Source of the DNA: Callaeas wilsoni
Lineage: Eukaryota > Chordata > Aves > Passeriformes > Callaeidae
DNA: 64,000 nt
Assembly: GCA_013398955.1 (NCBI GenBank)
Contig: VWPU01000809.1
Coordinates: forward strand, 20,588 to 84,587
Direction of reading: 5' to 3'
Shown: positions 49,433-61,822 of the stretch, one piece after another
Position numbering within the stretch: the stretch's first letter is position 1
Layout: the number at the start of each line of letters is the position of its first letter
Position numbers and translations under genes: made by a program
Notes under the pieces: generated by a model
Database searches by the model: none
The model's input: only the letters and a program-made list of their open reading frames with translations
What the model was told of the DNA's origin: nothing

Positions 49433-50835
49433 TTATTTTTAACCCAGTGATAGATGTTTTTCAGTTCAAAGTGGTGCTTTAAAATGAAAAACAAATGTTG
49501 GGGATGATGTTTTGGTGAGTCACTCTGGATGGTCAGCTAAAAATACTTCCTGGCTATTTCTAGATTCTTGCCATGACTGGGGATATCAATATTCTCAATC
49601 CCTCCTGTTTCCTGTCTGTGTCGCATTCTGGCTCCTGGTGCTCCACTGCATCTGAAGCTCTGAACGGGTAATCGAGGTGTTTTTAGACTTTGGTGGGAAG
49701 ACAAAGGTTTTTCAAACCTGGGCAGTTGCATCTGCATGAAGTTGTAGAGGACGACATGGGGCTCACTCCCTGTTCACCAGGATTATGGAGAAAATACAGG
49801 GATTTATTTCTATCTCAGGATATTGTGTCTCAGCTGCTCTTGCATCCCAGCAACAATTCAGAATCACATGCAACAAGCTATTGGCCTGGAAGGTAATAGG
49901 TCAGGCTTATAACTTTCACTTAAGTATCTTTTGCAGGAATAAATGCTTTAAAATATGACAAAATTAGACATCATACTCAGTTTATAAAGGCTTCAATCAC
50001 TGTAGATGTGAGGTCAGGTAAAGTTCAGTTTGAGACAAATTAAGAATAAAAGATAAAATCAGCCTTGAGGAAGGGTCAAAGACTAAGCAGTTATTTGAAA
50101 AACAAGCACTTATCTGAAGAACAGCACAGCTAATTCAGTTATGAAAGTGGGGAGGAGGGGAAAGGCAGCGTGTGGGAGCGAGGGAAGATGTCTTTACAAT
50201 TGATATATCCTTTATGGACAGAGTGGGACTGGTACAATTGTTCCATTAAGTGCAGGTATTTTTCTGTCTTAAGCCTCTGAAATCAATGCCAATAATCTCA
50301 TAAACAAAGCAGGATTTGACTTTGAGGGAATTAATGCAGCCCAAGTAATGCTGTATGTAGATATAATGAAGAAATAAATTTATATTATCTATCTAAAAAG
50401 ATTTGACAAACTAGTCTAAAAATAATAACATTCCAACCAGGAAAAGGAGAAACTGCATTAATGTTAGCAGGCTTTATTGAAACTCAATGAAATCCACAAG
50501 AGATTTCGTTATGTCAGGATCATCACATGCAACAGGAAGTGAATAAATCTCCAAGATTTTTGAGACAAAGCCTTTAACTAAGGGAAAGGTGGTGTAAAGG
50601 GAAACGCACTAATTTAGTTCTGTAAATGAGTATTCTTGCAACAGAAGCAGAAGTGTTACTGTGAAAGGCAATTGTATGAATGAGTTTCAAAGTCCTTGTT
50701 GTCCTATATTTACATCATAAGTTTTCTAAAGAGAGTCTTTAGTCTCCTGCTGTGTATTGTAAAACTTGATGTTCTGTTCTTTGGGAACACGAGCAATTAG
50801 GATTTAGATCATGCAAAACATTTCTGGTTGTACAG

Positions 50836-50921
50836 TCATTAAAAATCCTCTCTCTGGCCCTGTCATGGCACTGCTGGGAATGTTCAAGGACTGCTGCAGC
50901 AACACCAGAAAACAAAGCTAA
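50836..50921 (+). CDS. Candidate last exon U of the right-hand cluster
   Basis: The acceptor 'catttctggttgtacag' is strong. With the base left by exon T the frame reads IIKNPLSGPVMALLGMFKDC then CSNTRKQS and ends at TAA (50919-50921). The stretch is richer in G and C than its surroundings. Read in another frame from a later acceptor, part of the same DNA gives LMLLISATLKGLQ up to a donor GCAAG|gtagta, so an internal exon in a different phase is the alternative. I see no canonical AATAAA close downstream. Confidence 0.3.
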
Positions 50922-53081
50922 TGCTGCTCATCTCAGCCACTCTTAAAGGCTTGCAAGGTAGTATTGGTCTTTCCAAATTTTCTCCTCCTTATAGAGAAGA
51001 TAAATAATCAATCTACTCTATTTATTATTGTATGTAATATCTTTATTTGAATTTTATTCTATTCTATCTTTTTGTTTCAGAAAACTAAGACATTTCAAAA
51101 TGAAAATTGTGGTTTTATGGCCTGTTGTTTTGAAACAATGTAGACCAAGTGGTTTTAATGCAGTCTGGCACCTATATATTTCACGTGATTTATAGAGAAG
51201 CCCGCAATCCTTATCTCTATAAATACAGCTCAAAGTGGTTTTGCTTGATGTTTTTCAACAAAAGCGAGTCCTTTATTTCATTTTGTTGTTTGCTCATAGA
51301 TTTGAGGCTCTGTATGGAGCCTTTCCTTGCACTAGAAGTGGTCACTAAGAAAAATATGAACAAAAGCCACTGTGCAATTGAAGCTCTGTTTCCCACTTAG
51401 ACCTGGGAAACAACAGAGATCAGGGAAACTCAGGTTAATGTTTCCAAAGGAGTTGTACAGAGGAAGTGCTCGCTGTCATCCTGCTTCCCTCAGCATCCCC
51501 ACCTGACAGAGGGACCTGTTACAGCAGGATGGGCAGTCACACAAGCAGATCTGAGGCATCTAGCATCTCCTAAATCCCATGACTACAGCAAAGATTTGTG
51601 TGTCAGATGGTTGTGCCAGGAGATACGCCCCTAGTTTGTGTACCTAGATTAGAAATTAGCCTGCATGAGCACGGTGTCCTGTTTTTTGTTAATGTTGTTG
51701 AGTTTTATATAAATGAAGATTTTAATTTCTGTTAAGAGATATTCAAAGGCTCCCAGAAGAGGAGTAATTGTATTTCATTTGATGCTGATGAAATAAAAAA
51801 GAGAGGAAATAATAAGTTTCATGGTTGTATTTAACATGCAGTAGTGTTGGGTTAAAAATTACATTGCTATCTATGAAGTCAATAATTAATTCCAATTTCC
51901 AAAAGGCAATTCATGGAAGGGTTGTATGATCAGTTCATCCAGCCTTAGGTTCCCTGAAGGTTGTTACCAACATTTTTCATCTGCACACTTGGAATCATGA
52001 TAGCAGGTTAAGTCATTCCCACCCTTAAAAAGACTGTTAATTTCCTTCTGTGTTATTGTCAAGTTTAGTTACCTGAATATAGAATCTCTTCTTCCCTACA
52101 GAGCACCTGCCATACTTTGAGCACTGTGTTGTACATTTCTTCCTAGAAATGTTCTGGATATATAAAGTACAAGATTGAGCATCAAACAATCGACTGAGGA
52201 TTAGCCTTCAGTTATAGCCCAGTGTGATTCCTACAGGAGCTGACAGCCTGGGCTCAGCCCTGTGGGACAGCTACCTGCCTTAGGCATGGAGAAACATGGA
52301 TCTGGTATTTGCTTATTGGTGTAGTACAGATTTTACAAGTAGTGTTTTATCTGGCTCCTGTTTCTCTCCTTCCTATTTCTGTTTGATTCCCTTCATTTCT
52401 CCAGTTTCCTCTCCTCATGACCCAGCTATATTTTCCACAGACATTCTTCAAACTGGGCCACAGTACGCTATTGTTTTCTTTCCATCAATCAAATTATCTT
52501 AACTGCTGTAAAAGTTTCAAACCAGCATCCCTCCTTCCTTTTCTTTAATTCCCCAGCATATCCGACCATCACAACTCTTTATTTTATAACTTTTTGTTCG
52601 ATGCTCTTTTGTCTTCAGTTTAGATACTGATCCCTTTTCTACCACTTCAACTTTCTTAAAAACCTCATCCCTCTCTGTTTCTCACAAATTGCCCTTTACA
52701 ACTCTAATTCTGTCCAACACATCCATCAAGGTCATCTTATCAAGCCTCTGGTTTCCTGTGCAGCGTTCATGTATCTTCGCATCACAAATGCCATACTTCA
52801 TTGATCTCTGTCAGCACAAATATTGCCCTCTTCTCTTTAATCTCCTCACACCCTTTTTCAAGCAATTTTATGAAGTGCAGAATAATTTTCTTAGCCCAGC
52901 TTGGCTAATCATGTTCAATCCTTCCTTTGTCTTGCACAAGAAATGAGAGAATTATGAGAGCAGGAAACCAAGACAATTGCTTGGATGAAACACATGATGT
53001 AGTAGTCTCAGACAATTGTAGAGACAGCTTTTCCCTAATTTTGGCCTGGATTTCCCAACATTGCCTACTTATTGTGTGTAT

Positions 53082-53165
53082 CTTTTGGGGGTTTTTGGCG
53101 GGTTTTTTGTGGTTGGTTGGTTTGTTTTTGTTGGTGGTTTGAATTTTGGGATTGTTTTGTTTTGC
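53082..53165 (+). repeat. T/G-rich low-complexity tract
   Basis: About 84 bases made almost entirely of T and G (ggttggttggtttgtttttg and similar). It is the complementary type of the A/C-rich tract at 20391. Open frames across it on both strands are artefacts of composition. Confidence 0.8.
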
Positions 53166-54888
53166 TGGCATTCCATGAACTCTGCTGTACTATGAGTGTT
53201 GGAGTGATCCAGGTACCTGCTCATAACTGCAAAGAGCTGCTTGGTGGGATTCAGTGGGACTGTTCCCAAAGCTTCTGCACAAACCTCAGTGGTTGCTTTG
53301 TTTCTTGGCATATTGCTGATTACTTGCCTGCACACCCAGCTCTGAAAACATCCCATAATTCTGCAAGTGGGTGTAGTAGGTGTTAATTTGCAATTGTGCA
53401 CATTGTTTTTCAGCTAAGATCTGTACTTGAAATCCATCTGTTAGTGAGCAGGGCCCCTTTCTGTTGAGTTTCTATTCCTTCCACACCCATCATTTCCCTA
53501 TTGTTAAGTGCAAAGTTGTTTTGGAACACCACCATCGGAAATGCACTAAATGGACTTGCTGTCATTCATTGTTATGAGGGGCTGGATGAATAAGACAGTT
53601 TTCTTCCCAACAGAAATGTGTACTAATGGCCAAATGACCTGCAAACACAGTCTGACTCTCATTAAAGTTAATGGCAATCAGGTCTCAGACTTGTCTGACA
53701 ATTGACAGGATGCCACTTAGTAAGAAAGTTTGTTTAGCGACAAGAAAAGTTACCACCAATTCTAAGATGCCTCAAATATTTTTCCCTTGTTTTATTTGTC
53801 TTTGTTTTTCCAAAAATGAATTTAAAAGGTTCTCCTAAAGTACAGCATTTGAGGTGTTTCCCTTTCCCACATTTTTTTTTAGGTATTCCTTCAGCCTTTC
53901 CTCAACCCACAGAAACCAAGATGAGCTTTTGCTAGGTATCCGTCTGCAGCTCTTAATTTTTTCAAATAAAAAATAATCTGTCAGCAGTTCAGCACAACAT
54001 TTTAGATGAGATATTGCCTAAAATGAAGGCTGAAATTTTTCGCTTACTTTAACATGATGCTGCTCTTTACTGCTGTGGCACAGAAAATATTCAAATGCTT
54101 TTCTCTTTTTTCTTCTTTTTTTTTTTCCAACTTGTTTATTGTTCCTTAGCTTGGTTATGTCCAGTTCAACACTTAGTAGGCAACACTATTAAATTCTAAT
54201 CACTTGGTTGAACAAAAGCTTGCTTCATAAATCATTCTTTAATAGCCTGTCTAAAATTTCTTTAAGGTGTTGAAGCTGCATTGCAATGCTGCTCAGCCGA
54301 TCAGACTCTAATTATAGAAATTATACATCCAGCAGTTAAACCAGTAAACAAGCCTTCTCTGACTGGGGCAGTAATCCTGTGTCAGTTAGGATCTTTCCTG
54401 TTGATTCTGGATTTCTGTCACTCTAATCCTGCTGTGCCCTGAAATATCTGCTACTGCATATCACCCCTGTGCTACTTGGGCTTCACCTAGAGCTGTCTTA
54501 ACTGCTCTTTATAGCCTGCTTCACTATGCTGCTTATTTAAAAGTAGACATAAGTGTTTTAGCAATTAACTCAAAAAAGTAAGATTATTAAAATTAGTCTG
54601 TAGCATGATGCAGTACCATTGAAAACAATAGAGAAGAAAGAAAAATAATACAATATTTTCAGGATTATTATTTTAGTCCACAGGTTATGTTACAAAAGAA
54701 GCTAAATGATTCAAGAAATATTACTAGCATGGTTGTTTTATAGCAAGGAGTAAAATTAAAGGATTTATAAAGTCCTGGTCAAACGATTTCTGTGCCATGC
54801 ATCACATAACCATCCTCTTTTTTTCCTATTTTTTAAAATAGTTATTTCTATCACAAAGTCTGGCAGTATTACAGCTGCACCTCAGGAA

Positions 54889-54909
54889 CTGTGGGTTGAA
54901 ATCCCACAG
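54889..54909. other. Perfect 7-bp hairpin with 7-base loop
   Basis: CTGTGGG pairs exactly with CCCACAG across the loop TTGAAAT. The inner five pairs plus loop resemble the T-arm of a tRNA (consensus loop TTCRANN), but the upstream 50 bases do not fold into the D-arm and anticodon arm, and the acceptor stem is missing. At most it is a tRNA-derived remnant. Confidence 0.4.
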
Positions 54910-57462
54910 TGAGGTGAAAGGAATCATGTAGGTTACAAAATATAAGGCGCTAATTATTTTCAATTTCTTGTTGTTAGTAGCAAAATTTCCTTTCAGCAAC
55001 AGATAATATAAGCTAAGACAACACTAGGAAAGAGTTGCAGGAGGAGGGAGATATGAAAGACAGCAAGAAGGCTGTAATAGATTTTGGTTTAGTTTTTAAT
55101 TCCTTTTTTAATAAATTTTTCTTTATGACATTGTGCTGTGAACTGAGTTCAGGGACAAAATTTCTGATTCAGTCCATCAGTTACTGCTTACCTACAATAA
55201 ATTTAATAAAACTGCTATCAGTTTTATTAGATGCAAAAGCTACTAATAGAATGAGTAGATGCCTGGCATGATTAAGTCTTACTTTAGTAGAAAGCTTACA
55301 CTATATTCTTATATATATAAAAGAATACTGAAATATCGCAGCTATTCTCAGTGTATTTAATTGAATAATCTAACTCAGAGATGCATCTGGGAGGCTGACA
55401 CATGGCAAGGCTCTATCTGCTACATTCTCCAAAACTGAAACAAAAATGTGGGCAGGCTGCTTCCTCAGAATTTTGTTGAGCAACAGCAGAGCCTTCCATC
55501 TGTCCTTATGGACTGTTACTGAGCTGTGTTCCATAGCATCAAGAACCTTTATGGGTTTTGGGGGGGTTTTTAGCCATTCTCTGTGTGTTCCCTTACCTTG
55601 ACGGCAGTAATGAAGTTTGTCTCAAATCACCACCTGTGCCTGTGCAGAATTTCCTAAGTTGTCACGTTCATAGCCTAACAATCTGGAGCTGGACGGGCTG
55701 AACAGCAGCCAGTCCATTTGGCAGATAAAAGAATAAAATGTTTCCCAGTGACAGCCCAGTATCACCACTGGGTATTCGTTTCAGACACTGCATTAACATA
55801 GAACCACTTTTACTCAGCCGTGGGCCTAAACCAAAGTTTTTGTCATTTGGTGGTGGTGTAGAAAAAGACCAAAAGAGGGCCAATGTTTTTGTTTAAGCCA
55901 CTGAGTGGGAGAGAAGCTTTTTCTGAGCCTCTTTTTGCTTCCATTCACTGGTGAAGTTGCCATTGTCTCTGTGGAGAGACAACAGCTGGAGTTTAAGGGG
56001 TAGGTGGAATGAGCTCACACAGACTTGCTCCACTTGCTGCTCATCCTGGATAAAGTCCTGGCAGAGGGAAAATCACTAACAGCTTACCTTTATGTCAGCA
56101 ATATCAAATGAAAGCTCTTTGAAGGGTAATAGCTGGAACCATAGTTAGGAAATTGTCACACAAGCACTTCAAGAAAGATAAAATAATAATATTAATTATT
56201 TTACAAGTAATTTCACTGAATGTGGTGTCACGAAAAGGAATCATGCTTAGCAGTCATCTAATTCCACAGAAAATTTGAGCCAGTCCAATTTATGCTCATC
56301 TGTGAATGTGTATGAATTTCTTCAATGCCTGATTTTGTCCATTCAAAATTTTGCAGAAAATCTTTTAGTAGTTTTTAAAATGTTTCTGAAAACTTAAGAA
56401 CTGGCTAATTTTTATCCCGTACAGAGCTGTGATGACAATCATAAAAGGGTTCTATCCCAAGCTGCTTTTCAGCAGTGTCAGTTTTTCCAATGGAGGAGTT
56501 CTTATTCCTCACAGGAAGATACTATATCTTTATATTCCTTACTGCAGCACAGGTAAAACAGATACTGAGAGACACTGAACTCATTTCTGTGAGCTCTGAA
56601 TCCATTCAAAAATGTGCATTCATTGCAAGGAGTGAATACAGAGTTTACAGAATTCAGCCCAGCTTGCATAATTCAAATCAGAGTACAAGAGAGTCAAGTG
56701 CTCAGCAGTTTCTCATTGCTTACAGGGTCTTTTTTTCCAATATCTGCTATGCTGCCTGTTGTGAGATCAGCCTAGTCACCCCTCCCTGCTGACTTCTGCC
56801 ACAGGCAGGCAGTGAAAGGGACCCCACCACTGCAGGAGTTTGCCTGATCACTAAGAAAACAAACCTTTAGGAGAGGAAAAAAAAAAGTATTTAACTCAAT
56901 GACTCTTCTTGTCTTTGCTCTGACAGTCTTTGCACTGCCTTGCTGGTGACTTGCAAGTTGTGAATTCATGGGTTGTACTGACATAAATGCAAATTCTTGT
57001 GTTTGTATTCATTGTAAATACTTACATAAGAGGCTACCTTTTGCTGCAAAGTTCTACTTGGATTGATGTTTTTACAAGTTTGTAGTAAGTTAACAACTGC
57101 ATCTGATGAGGGTAAAACACTGGAATAACTTTAAATAATGTAACACTAAATCAGTGTTTAATCTTCGTTATGGGTAAACTGAAACAGGTACTTTGTGAAG
57201 TCTAATGTATTCCAGTCCAGTGAGCATTTGCTTCTTAATATGCATTTTAGCAAATGATGTGTTACTAAATTTTAGTTGAAACATGACCTTGGGCAGAATA
57301 GGCACCATTGCATAAAATCCTAGAAGTCTGCACTAGGTGTACAGAAATCAGCTTTTTTTCTTTTTCTTTCAGCTTGGGTTATTTAGCAACCACAGTTAGC
57401 ACCATAAACATTACGTCTATTTCTTTTATGACAAATCACTGTTAAAACAATGTTTTGTTCAG

Positions 57463-57611
57463 AGAGTCGTGGGAGCATCGCACACAGATGTGCAGAATAT
57501 GGAAACCTCCCCACCACGTTTGTGTGCAGCACCTGCCTCACCACGCCTGCTCACGGGTCCCTGCTGCAGAGTTTCTGATCCCCACGCAGCCTTCAAGGTG
57601 TTTTCTGGTGA
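57463..57611 (+). CDS. Isolated splice-bounded GC-rich frame (very tentative exon)
   Basis: The acceptor 'aacaatgttttgttcag' and donor TTTTCTG|gtgagg are both good, and the 149 bases between are markedly GC-rich. Two frames are open throughout. The third reads SRGSIAHRCAEYGNLPTTFV and stops after LLQSF. Because all frames are so open, the splice sites are the only evidence. It could equally be an unrecognised repeat fragment. Confidence 0.15.
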
Positions 57612-60311
57612 GGAAACAGATCTGTGTCATTATGTTGGCACCCAGAAATGAGCCATCTCTGTCTTTTCTGAGGATGCAGTTTAAATCAGCTCTCCTGACC
57701 TCATGCTTCCCCTTGCTCCCTCTCTTCCCTTTCTGCTGCTCATTCCTGGGGAGAAGCTGCCAGCCCAGTAAGGCACAGGCTGCAACCACCAGTGCTCAAA
57801 CCCTTCAAGAGCTTTCCATTAATTACTCATTTCAGTAGATTTTCCTGCTTGATGACTCATTTCCTTTCAGAAGTTTTGTGCTGATGTGATTGACACCTTC
57901 ACTTTATACCAAGAATTATAATTTTTTTTTACAGCTCAGTCTTGTGGGAATATGAGAGAGAATTTTTTTCCACTCAGTGGTCACTGATCAGCTTATTAAT
58001 TATCAAGATCTGCGTGGTTTGCAGTAGGTGGATGTAAGTTAAGGACATCAAAAGCAGATTATTCCTGCTACTGCTCCACAAAGCAACTCGGTCCTGCAGA
58101 ATCAACACTCCTGCTTTGACAGTGTGAACTAGAGCAATCCACCTAATGCAATTATAGCACAAATAATTAGCTGCCTAAAAGCCTGGCCAGATGCATTTCC
58201 TCAGTACAGATATATTTTTTGGCCAGTTTTCTAAGACCTTCTGCACCATTTTTGCTTGCCTCCACCAGGGCTGGTTTCACTATGGTATTTCAGTGTTTGA
58301 CAGGTGCCTGAGTATTTGAGTTAAAAGGAAAAAGAGGGGGAAACAAAAGACTATTGTTTGTCTAATAACAAGTCAGTTACACTTAAAATGTGCTCTTCCA
58401 CAGGTGAGTTTAAAAGGATAATAAATCCTAATTTAAAAGACAGTGATTAATTCAATCTTGTCCCATGCTGTCATTTTTTGTACGTAAACAACTATGAAGT
58501 GATCTAATAGCAATTTACACCCACTTCTTCCATGCTCCAAATGCTTCTGCTAGCTATGTTGAACACTAGTTATTTGAAAATATCTAATTTTTAAATAACA
58601 AAAATGCTCCTAAGGAAAGGCAAATACACACTAACTCTGATTTTTGCCATTTCTAGTATACACTTTCACAAGCCTGCAAGCATTTTGTAGGTATGTGGAA
58701 AGTGGTGTCTCTTTGTATACACAGTTGTATGTATTTACCAATCCACTGAACAAGGGGAAGTTAATTTAAGATTTCACAGAGAGATTCAGAATAACATGTG
58801 TGAATTATAAGAAGGAAAATTATGAACCCTTAGGTAATTACAGACACATTGGGAATGTATAAATGCCTTTCCATCATTTCTATTTATTTTCTAGTACGCA
58901 GTTCTGTTGGAAAATGTTGATTAATCAATGTGAAAGACTCAGTATTTTTAGTGAGGCAAATTCCGTTTTTAACAAAAGCAGGTGATTCATTGTTGTATAT
59001 GCCTTTAGATTGGCTGCTTTTGTTGGGTTTTTTTATTTTTTATTTTTTCCTTCTTCAACAGAAATCTGACTTCCAAAACAACTTCCACCAATTTCTTTGT
59101 TTTGGTATTTATTAAAATATATCAAATGCATCCCAGCATTTTGTAGACTTTCTTCATTAACAAAGACCGGGCTAAGAATTTGTGTCTGATCAAAATTAAC
59201 AATTAGGTTTTAATTTATATTTTTTACATGTGGTGTTACAGCCACCTAAAAAGCCTCAAGTAAATTTTCTGCCTTCTGTTCAAGAAGTAGCAAAGGCACA
59301 TGCTTTGTGTTTGACTTCCTCCCTGCTGCACATGGAAACTTTGTTCATTATATTTTCCCTCAATGTAAAGAGCCTCTGAGGGACTGCTCTCCAAATGGGG
59401 AACCTTATTTTTGAGTGCAGCGGCTTCAGTTGTTGCAGTGAAGAAGAAAAGGGGTAGGAGAAGGAAGTTAAGTGGGGAAGTACTTTCAGCACCTGTGGAA
59501 AATTAGTCTTGAACAGCTGTTGGCCTGAGATAGTCCTGAGACATAAGAAGCAATTCACTACCTTTAAGAAGATATTAAAACTTATTAGAATACACATTTA
59601 AAAGGGATTCTTCAGTGATGGTGAGGGGTACAGATTTTGTTGGGTTTTCAGGAGCTCTAAGACAATTATGTTCCTGTCTCAAGTGAGGAAAAGTAGAAGA
59701 GAGAATTTACAAAATGTCTTCCCTTATTCCTTCATCCTACTAGTTTTAAACCCTAGCTTGGACTTTGTCCTCTTCCATTCTCTGGATGTTGATGTTCTCT
59801 TCTTTCCTCACTATTCTGTATTTTAATTCAGTCTTAAGTTCCTCAGTATGTTCTGTTGTTTGTTCTTTCCTTCTCCTTTATACACGTTGTGCTGCAGTTT
59901 TCCCCCACGCTGCTTTTCCTCTTGCGGTATTCCCTGTGCTGCCCCTCGTCCCTCTTTTTCTTCGTTCTCTCTCCAATGCCTTTCTCCAATCCATCTTTCT
60001 CACTCTCTCATTATCGTGCTCACCTTCCTAAGGTGCTTCTCTGCATCCCAAGATGACACTTTCAGAAGAAAAAACTACAGGGGGTTCCTTTATCAAATAT
60101 TCAGGTGAAATTATTCCAGGTATAAAATATCCTACACAAAACAACTGTTCCTCTAATTAGCACGCTGAATAAGCTTCTCTTGTTGTTCAACAGTTAAACT
60201 ATTGTCTCATAAATGGGGATGTTGGGACGTGGAACATATCACAAGATATTGTTATGATAAGAAACAGTTTACTCCTTTCAGCAAGGAAAAAAAGAAACAT
60301 TCTGATATTTT

Positions 60312-60366
60312 AAAATTTTTTGGGTTGGTTTTTTTGTGTTGTTTGTTTTTTTTTTTTTTTTTTTCC
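60312..60366 (+). repeat. T-rich tract with 19-base T homopolymer
   Basis: A T/G-rich run passes into 19 consecutive T at 60346-60364. It is possibly the reverse-complement poly(A) of an old insertion, but no element is recognisable upstream on the minus strand. Confidence 0.8.
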
Positions 60367-61716
60367 TTCAAAATTAGATTTTGGCAGTTGACACAGATTG
60401 CAAAAAAATTCAGTGTGAAGGAGTGTGTGTTCCCAGAGAGGAAGCTGTCCTAGTAGAGGGTTTTTTGGTAGATCTGAACTGTCTTGGTGATAGTTCAACA
60501 GTTTTTAGAGTCAGAGTTAACTGGTAATTAGAAATAATTGTATATCTTGTTTAACTAAAATGAAAAATAACATAGTTCTGTTTTGAAACCTAAAATTATT
60601 TGATAGGTGAAACTTAAAATTTTCCTTGTAGGACAAATTTTATTCTTGTTTGGGCTTTTTTTGCTGGGTTGTTTGCTTGTTTTGTTTTTTCCCTAAAAAA
60701 CAAACAACCCCTCCTAAACTTGACTACTACTATGATAGTTTTTATATTCTGGAAGGAACCGAAATGATGACCCCAAGATATTTGAAGTCCTTGAAACATT
60801 TTAGCAGTTGTTATGGCGTACTCAGCAGAGGAAGCCTCTTTTGCTCCTGCTACAGGAACAAACAGTAACGACCTGAGTTATGAAATATGATTGTGATTTC
60901 CCCGCATCCTGCTTTTTCTGAATTCTGGGGCTTGTGAGCTATTTCTGAGGCTGCACAGGAAAGTGAAAGGATTCTGGCAGAATGTAAATCATGAGATCAT
61001 TAACATTTCAGCCCAATTTCTCTCCAGCAATGTGTAATCATAGCAGAGATGATGGATGGGATTGGCGACCCACAAGATAGATATTATGGGTCATTCCCCC
61101 ATATTTCCTCATTTTCTTTCCCCTTTTGCTAATCCTGGTTTCAGATAACATCACTCAATCAATTTCACTGCTGGTCTAGGCCTGTGTTCTTCCAATATCA
61201 GGTATTATATCAGATATATCTCAGGGTAGATATATGTTCTGCTCCACTGGTTTTTGTGCCTGTCCTCTTTATTTTGTTTATGCCTCATTATAATATATGG
61301 CAGAAATATTTACATTAATAATTGATTTTCTTTGAAAAGGTAAGGGTTTTTTTCCTTGTTCCCTTCATATAAAATACCTCCTTAGTAGATGCAGCATTTA
61401 AACCAAAATGAGTATCTATCTGCATTATGTGGAAAATGAAGGAGGAAAATCATATGTTTTTTCCTCCTCTCCTTTTTAAGGATCTTGTGTGACATGAAAA
61501 AAAAATATTCTATTGTAAAGCACTCTTAACACTTTCTTGTTTTCAAGGCAAGAGAAGCAGGAGGGAATGAGGCACATGGGACATTGGCTTATCACATCTT
61601 TCTTCTGCCTATCTAGTTCTTAAAAAATTAAAACACAATTTTTTAATTTTTTTAAATGAGAAACCTAATTTGGAAATAAAATAATTGGTTGATACTGATG
61701 TAGGGTGTTTTAGCAG

Positions 61717-61822
61717 TGGGTATAGGACAAAAGCATGTGAAAGGCACCCTGTAAGAAGAGCTTTTGCCAGATACCGAAGCTGTGCCCGTTTGAGGCAATG
61801 GTTTATGTGCAGAATATTCCAG
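61717..61822 (+). CDS. Isolated candidate exon (very tentative)
   Basis: One hundred and six bases between 'gtagggtgttttagcag' and ATTCCAG|gtgctt are open in one frame. It enters with one base and ends on a codon boundary: GYRTKACERHPVRRAFARYR then SCARLRQWFMCRIFQ. It is arginine-rich and uses several CpG-containing codons (CGA, CGT), which are rare in non-coding AT-rich bird DNA. The acceptor is purine-interrupted. No partner exon was found nearby. Confidence 0.18.

Noticed and set aside
52905..53401. Overlapping frames of 71 to 110 codons on both strands
   Set aside because: They cross the T/G-rich low-complexity tract and reflect its biased composition.
54841..54930. Possible tRNA gene around the T-arm-like hairpin
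   Set aside because: No D-arm, anticodon arm or acceptor stem can be drawn upstream, and no Pol III terminator is suitably placed.
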